Shown one piece after another: positions 57,145-64,000 of a DNA stretch of 64,000 bases. Both the position numbers and the translations under genes were made by a program. The stretch is taken from positions 448,266-512,265 of the forward strand of contig WNKI01000005.1 of assembly GCA_015350385.1 (NCBI GenBank), given 5' to 3'. How positions within the stretch are numbered: the first letter of the stretch is position 1; each line of letters begins with the position of its first letter. This DNA comes from Aculops lycopersici. Its lineage: Eukaryota > Arthropoda > Arachnida > Trombidiformes > Eriophyidae. The notes under the pieces are model-generated. The model worked only from the letters and a program-made list of their open reading frames with translations. It ran no database searches and was not told the DNA's origin.

Positions 57145-60100
57145 GGTAACGACTTTTGCGCTCCTCTCTTGTCAATTAGTTGCGCCACTTAATTAATAAT
57201 TTTCCACCACTTGGTTTTATTCCAGTGAAATCTGTCCCTATAAGACGATAATTGGACTTTTCTCCTCTCCTCGAAACTTTTAGCTCGAAACTTTTGGCCC
57301 GAGTTTGTTTTGGTTTCAGTGGTTCTATCTCTTCTGTAAGGTTTCTGGTTCAGATTTAAATTCAGATTAAGATTGAGGTTGTCAAGTTAGAAAGGATAGA
57401 TCATTGAAAAGTTAGTTAGTTAGTTAGTTGCTGTGTAAATACACGGTGCATTAGGAAGTGCAAGATTCAACAGAAAGATGGAGCTCAGCTATCATCATTT
57501 GCGCGGCTAATTAGCGAAACGTAAAGTAATGTCATTTCAGCTCTGATTCAGATGTTATGCAATGGAAACCAACGGCCGTATGGCAAACGCATTTACATTG
57601 GCGTCAACATGGCGACGAAGACTCTCCATTCAGTAAAGCGGGCGGCCAGTTTGTTTCGGCGACAAGCAAGATAGTAATGATATAATAATAATAATAAATA
57701 TAATAATAATAATACAACGCTCATTCATGACACGAAACAAGGCAACTGGAGCGACAAGTTTGGGCGAAGTTGTCGAGAGTCTCGAGTCTAATGTCACACA
57801 TCTAGTCTAAATTTCTCCTCCTTCCTTTAACTCGAAGCTGGACTGAGCTTCAGCTTTGACTCGAAAGCAGAGGGTATCCTCTCTTCGCTTTGGTTTGCTA
57901 GATCAGCTTGGCGCGTTAAATCAGATTATTTGCGCGATAGATAGCATAAAAGAGATACTCCAAGAGAAAGAGAGACGGCGACGAGTTTTGCTTTATTGCT
58001 CAAGGCGGAAATTATTATGCAACTAGCAGTTTGGCCGGCCGCTCGATTTCAACTGGCCGCTAGTTGCGCCTCGATTCAAGTTGGCCGGCCGGCCGACCAA
58101 CTGGAAAAAAGCTCCAATGGGAGAAGTGAACTCTCATCTCTCGATTTGATACAAGAAGTGAGGAGAGGAAGTTTTATTTTACTGCAGGAATAATGAGAGC
58201 GAGCGACAAGTTCTCCTGGGATAAAATAGAAATGAAAATGGTGATAGTAATATCATAAGACTGAGGAGGAGGAGGAGGAGAAGAGGATAAAATTGAATAC
58301 AACGAGAGACGCTTCGACTAGCTAGACACTAGATGATTTGCCTATCCGTTTGTTGTGCCTTGGATGTCATGTCTTTTCAGTGGCCCTCTAAAGTCTTTCA
58401 ACAGACTGACCAGGGGAAACGAGTGGGAATTTACATCCAGTTTAGTGGACGCGCAAAAGCGTATTTTCCGAGAGAGACAGAGAGTCATGAATGAAGAGTC
58501 GAGCGAGAGATTCAAGAATGGCTAGCTGCGAAGATGTTGCGCAACAACATCTAGTCAAATGAAGAGAGAATAAAAGGCGAATGCCGACTAATTTAACATT
58601 CGTCTTGGTGGTCGTCGCACGCTAATAGTCGTCGCGCGGCTGCTGCTGCTGCTGCTCATATTGCACCTGACTTTGCTCACTTCATCTCACGGCCACTGAA
58701 AGCGATAGAGGGATCATTCTGTGGTCAAGTTTAGGGGGTGGAAACGAGCTAGTGGACAGAGCAACGAAACAGGTGAGCTTTCACAATGCTCGTCATTTTA
58801 CCTGCAGTTAAGTCGAACAACGTCAGAAACAACAACAACCACTACTACCACCACTACTGCTAGTACTAATAATAATACAACAATGCAACAGAGCAGCTGG
58901 CTGGCCTGAGCTTTAGAGGCATGTTTCCATTGTCTCGGGCTGAAGCTGAATCTCGGCCGGCGTTTCCCTGGCTGCGATAGTGGCGGCGACGGTGGTTGCT
59001 GCGGCTGCGGCCGTGACTGCAAATGTAGAGTGTTCCCTCTGGGCCGCGCAAATTAATCATTTGCTCTACACACCTCACTCACAATACCTGACTCACCTCA
59101 CCTCGCCTGCCGCATTCATTTCGATCCGTAGACTCATCGATACGAGAGGCCAAACCGAATGGCAAGCGAGCTTAACTTCCGGTTCCATCTGCGCAACCGA
59201 AAGTGGCGCCCCGGACAATTGGCAGTTGCTCTCTCTCTCTGTCCCCCTCGCGCGCAACGACTGCTGCAATTGACAATCACATCACTATGCTCGTTGGCTG
59301 TCTGACTGTTGGGTTGGCCGGTCGGCCAGCCACCAAAGAGCGCAGCGGCAAGGAGGAAATGCAAATGGATCGAGCTCAAGCGAGGGACTCAATAGCACCT
59401 GCGATGGTTGCTCGGCAGCCGGGTGGCCCAACAATAAGCGGCGTTGATTTGAGGCGGAACGCAACAGAATAAAACAGGAACTAGTGCAAGTTGCTACAAA
59501 CCAACGATACCAACTCTCACTGGCCCCAGCGGATTTGAGACTCAATCGATTCAGCTTGCCTCTCACATCCGTCATTGTATTTGGGGCCCATGGGGGCGAT
59601 GTGTGTTTACTCCGGAAGTTACCTGGCCGCTAAGCTTTGCGCAAAAAAAACGTCAGGTGAAACTTAAACACAGCGTAGCAACCACAAGCAGCAGCAGCAG
59701 CGGTCACAAGCGAATCACGGGAAACCATTGCAAAGTTCACTGGAGCTGAATGGGATTGCTCCGGCCGGTTGTTGCAAAAAACAAGGGTTAGCTTTGCTGC
59801 GTCTGTCGTCATTGAAGTCGCTGGCGTTGTCGCCGACATGAAAGCCACTGGAAACAATAAAACCAAACCATCGCCAGCTGACCAGGAAATCTGCAGGTTG
59901 TCGTTGCCTGTCCGTTGTGGTGGCGATGATCAATGTTTACCTGAGATAACCTCATAAAAAGAAACCAGAGCCGACCTTCGGTTGGAGCAGCGACGGCCAG
60001 GTTTACGGCCGAAGAGTTTAAATTACAATGAAAACCGTTTGGTTTGATGGCCACCTGAGTTGCTCTTGCAGCTTCTTCGTCCTCTCTCGTCTTTCGTTGA

Positions 60101-60653
60101 AGCTCGTGTGTGTTGCGCGCGTAACTTTACCTGAGATTGATAAAAAGAGCTCTACCTGCTGCGAGCAGGTAAGCAACTCAACCTCCAACAGTCGCAACTT
60201 TCTCGTTCGATCGTTTTCACGTGAGCAGAGCTGCTCTTTTGAGTGGATCATCATGATGACCATTCAGGAGTAAGAAAGCGCCAGGTGAGTTGCGAGTGAA
60301 ACCAGACAAGTGGCTGGTGAAAGATTTAAGTGGCAGTAAAAAGCGCAACTGATGAGTGGCGTTGCTGTCGTTGTCGTCGATGTCTTAGATTCCAAGTAAA
60401 TTTTAAACCTGAAGAGCAGAACTAAAGAGACACAGAGAGAAAACTGAGGCAGTCTCATTATGCAAATCTCGTCCATCGACAGGTACTTTTCTTATCTTGG
60501 ATCCCAAGTTAAGTGCGTGTTTTTTCTCTTTCTCACTCGCCCCTCGAATCTCGCCTCAGGATTAAGATCAACATAAAACAGAGGCCAGCAAAAAGTCGGC
60601 CGCTTAGTTAGCGAAATTTAAGCTCTCAAGAGTTTGACGCAACTAAACGAGGT

Positions 60654-60725
<72 letters not shown>

Positions 60726-63700
60726 TGATATTCGGGATCCTAGATGCTAAATTTGGTTGCCCGATTCGCTTGCATTCTCTCACGTCACCGGCAGCTGGCC
60801 AACAACAAACCCAAACGACCGACAGACGAGCAAACCAACCGGCTGGTTTGATGCGTGGCGAGTTCGGTTGCTCTTTTTTCTGGTTCCTGTTGGCCTCTTG
60901 CTTGTGGATGGTTGAGCCTCAAAAGGGAAAAAAGTCGCATTGTGCTGGGGCTTTTTACGAGCAACAACAACAAGCGAGTGGCTAATTTCTTTGGCTGCTC
61001 TTGCTTTTGAGTTTAACTAATAACCAGAATAAACCAAATGAGCAGTCTGCTGCTTTTGGCAGCCACAACGACGACGACACACGCACATTAATTCACTGTT
61101 TCGTAGTGTTGGTAGTGTAACAGTCGGAGGCTGGAAAAGAGCAGCAAGCCAATGATTCGGCCAAAAGAGCAACTTGCATGCTTAAACATGCCATTTGAGA
61201 CTAATTGATTTCAATCGTATTGTTGTTGTTGTTGCTGCTGCTGCTCCTGCCTCTTACTTAGCTTCAAACGGATGAATAAGAGTAAAATGGTTCTCGTTTT
61301 TAACTGACTCGATGTCAACTATACGTGTGGTCACCAAAACAACATCGAAGTCAAGAGGTAAAGAGAGCAACATCAGAAAAGAGAGCACTCATCTCGACTC
61401 GGTTGGGCGTCCGGAATTGTGGTTTTGCTAACCAAACTGAAAGCGATAGAATGACCAACAGTAATGGCACAATAGCCCACTGCACGATCTCATTTCCGCC
61501 TCTTGTGAGTTCCTCGAGTTGCCCATTTTAGATTGTAATAATAAGAGGTGAATAGTTGGAGAGAAGCGAAGGTGAAAAGCGCAACAAGCGCCCGCTGCTC
61601 TCCAACTGACCGAGAATTTGGCAGAAATATTCGAGGAAAAACGTTGCGAGTGGCCTCAAAAAATGAAGCCGAAACAAATCGACTTGCCTCGCGAGCCACA
61701 GCGCCAGCCTGTTGAATCGACCGATCACGAGCCTACCTGGCGGCTCCTTAATGTTATTATCATGTCGATCCGTCTTTTCGAAATGACGAGCAACCATCTC
61801 GCCCGCCGATTGGCTCAGGGGAAAATTCACACACCGAATGAGGAGAGAAAGAGAGCTAGCAAAGTAATAGTGCCGTCGGTGGTGGGCCAATGAAAAGCCA
61901 AGCGGCCGGCCCACCGCCGCTTGGCTTTCGTCGGCTGTCGAGGCTCGCGACTCGGAAGGCCCCACAGACAACAATGGTCAGACGGTTGGCTGGCTGGCTG
62001 GTTGTTGGGCACAATAAAGGCATGCTTCCACCAGAATAGTCTGCCTTTTTCTCCAGCTTGAAGGTTTCTCTCGCGTCGCGCTGCAATGAGCAACAACTCG
62101 GCTGCAGTTTGCAGGTAAGAAATGATGGACTGCGCCGCACAGCTCAGGTATGCGGCGGCGGCCAACAGATCCTCCTCCCGGACCACACAGCTGACTCATC
62201 ATCTTCGGGAACCGCCGGCCGGCTTCCAATTCGAACTTCGGACTTCATACTCTCCGGAGCAGCAAGTGGGAGGAGCTCGCAACTGGACTTGTTGTCTTTA
62301 ACTCGCGGCGAGTGGATAGGCAAAGTAGAAGTCCCAGAGTCATGGCCACGGCCAAAAGTCCGGCGGCACTTTACCTTTGCTCTCGAGTTGGTTGCCGCCG
62401 CCACTGCGGCCAGTGGAGCCGGCAGCAGCCAGGTAAACTTGAGCAACTGGACTTGATCATTAGTTCCCTCGGTTGCTCGTCGCTGTCTCCCTTTTCTCCT
62501 TCTCTCTGCCTCACTGTTTTCCTTGCGAAATTTTGCGTGCCTCAAACTCACTGGCTATGCGCTCAACACAACCATCATCGCCACAACCACCGCTGGCCGC
62601 CGACGCCAATAATCTAGCAAATTATTTCTCGCTCATGTTTCTTGCTCGGCCACCTCGAAGTTGCTCGTCGGCTCTCAACATTGGACCAGACCCAATTCAA
62701 GCCACAAGCGGCCGGCACTTTAGCTCTGAGGTTGAAAAAATATGAAATAACGCGATTACTTTGGCCCACTCGCCACTTACCTGAAAGCGAGAGGAAAGAA
62801 AAGCTGCGCCCCCAAACATCAACAACAACAAACCGTTCAGCTGCTCGCTCGCTCGCTCGCTTATTCGCTTACCTGGCCACCAACTTCGAACCTAATAATG
62901 AATTGTGGCCAACTGACTCACCAGCCCGAGAGCCCAACTAAACCTGGCCACTCGCTGGTGACGCCTGCAAAATATGAAACCCGATACCTCGAGAGGGAGA
63001 GAGAGGAGGCACCACAAAGTGGTGGCCAGCTTGTCGCTTGTTGTTTTGCTTGGTGAGCTCGAGTTTCCTGTTCGCGAGTCGCGATGAGAGGCGAGAGGCA
63101 AACTCGCGAAGCTGACGACGACGACGACGCATATCAGCCAGAGAGCAAAGGCAAGCAACCACCGCCTAATTAGGTTGCGCACGCAACGCGATTTCCGGCC
63201 CAAAATGCAAGCAACATCGCGACGCCATTGTCCTTTCTTTCACCTGAAATCTGGCCAGGCTATAATATTTCCTAACCTTAAGCTCTCCTCTCCTTTTTGC
63301 ACTGAGTTCTTTGTCTCTTGCTTCGCATAAACTTGGATTTGCGACATCCTGGATTAAGGCGCACAAAATGGCAGAGCGAACGATGGGAGCAAAAGACTGC
63401 GACGAGCTCACACGAGATTCGGTCATCTTATGGCTCACTGCCAGTGAAGTTTTGCAGTTTCGCTAAACGTTGTTCAGTTAATAAGCTGCAGCGTAATTTG
63501 TAAGAGCAATCAGTTCGTCTAATGAGCTCCGTATGAGAATAATTTGAATAGAATGATAGAGAGAGAGAGAATAGAATTTGCTCCCCTGAGCTTTGAATAA
63601 AAGCTTAAATATAATTCGAAAATCCACTTACCTTTGTGAAACTAATCCACTCGCCTCTTGGTAGTGGACGAGAAAATGTTGCTCTTCAATATCTTGATTC

Positions 63701-64000
63701 GATTTTGTCTTGGCTGTTATTTTATTTATTCCCTTGATATAGAATCGAACTCTTGACTTTGATTGGAATCGATTTTGATTTTTCTATTTGTAAACCTCTT
63801 TGCTTTGAATGTAATCTGATTGTCAAGCTTGCGATCTCTCGAATCTTGCAAATCCCCTTCGGTCGCTCTACTTCTCTCTTGAGGCTTGTGACTTAAGAGA
63901 TCTTGTGTTGATATTCTCTTGTGGAAACTGTGACGTAATAGCACGAGCAAGTGGCACGCGTCTGTGTTGCTGTGTCTCGGTTGACAAAAGAACAACAACA
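57145..64000. other. Upstream flank of the plexin; no gene recognised
   Basis: Should hold the plexin promoter and 5' untranslated exons. Good donor-like strings on the minus strand (near 62776 and 63632) might end untranslated exons. It contains the 24-copy CTA repeat. No protein-coding frame recognised. Confidence 0.55.
60654..60725. repeat. (CTA)24 microsatellite
   Basis: 72 nt of uninterrupted CTA repeats. Confidence 0.97.

Noticed and set aside
1..64000. Search by eye for tRNA, rRNA, CRISPR arrays or intact transposons
   Set aside because: No cloverleaf with A and B boxes, no rRNA-like conserved blocks, no regularly spaced repeats, and no transposase or reverse transcriptase motifs were recognised.

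Overview
The window is eukaryotic nuclear DNA. The coding pieces are separated by introns with GTAAGT or GTGAGT donors and pyrimidine-AG acceptors. The proteins are animal signalling proteins with Gln, Asn, Ser, Gly and His runs of a kind common in arthropods. An ecdysozoan invertebrate, probably an arthropod, fits best; I cannot name the species. Two assembly gaps (runs of N) abut CT microsatellites, as expected of a scaffolded draft assembly.

I can support two genes, both on the minus strand. The first is a KCNQ (Kv7) voltage-gated potassium channel, 26740 down to 14388, with a possible further exon at 28.6 kb. It has eleven coding exons per transcript, all splice phases agree, and it has two alternative N-terminal exons that join the same S1 exon. 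The second is a plexin (semaphorin receptor), 57144 down to 34708, with seven coding exons whose phases also agree and 2,322 residues. It carries sema, three PSI and several IPT domains and one membrane segment. Its frame stops soon after the juxtamembrane segment, and I found no RasGAP-like exons.

Layout: 1-13.9 kb is noncoding DNA 3' of KCNQ, with a possible decayed reading frame at 7.4-8.2 kb. 14.4-26.7 kb is KCNQ. 26.7-34.6 kb is the KCNQ 5' side and intergenic DNA. 34.7-57.1 kb is the plexin, with large introns of 5.3 and 7.3 kb. 57.1-64 kb is the upstream flank, where I see no gene. The two genes need not act together directly: one sets membrane excitability and the other reads guidance cues, and both are typical of neurons.

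Over this lies a layer of repeated short words. ACTTCCGG/CCGGAAGT occurs 21 times by my count, CGCTAGGT/ACCTAGCG 10 times and AAAGAGCAAC/GTTGCTCTTT 8 times, in exons, introns and spacers. A perfect 50-bp palindrome built from the second word lies 28 nt past the donor of the alternative KCNQ exon. All counts were made by eye.
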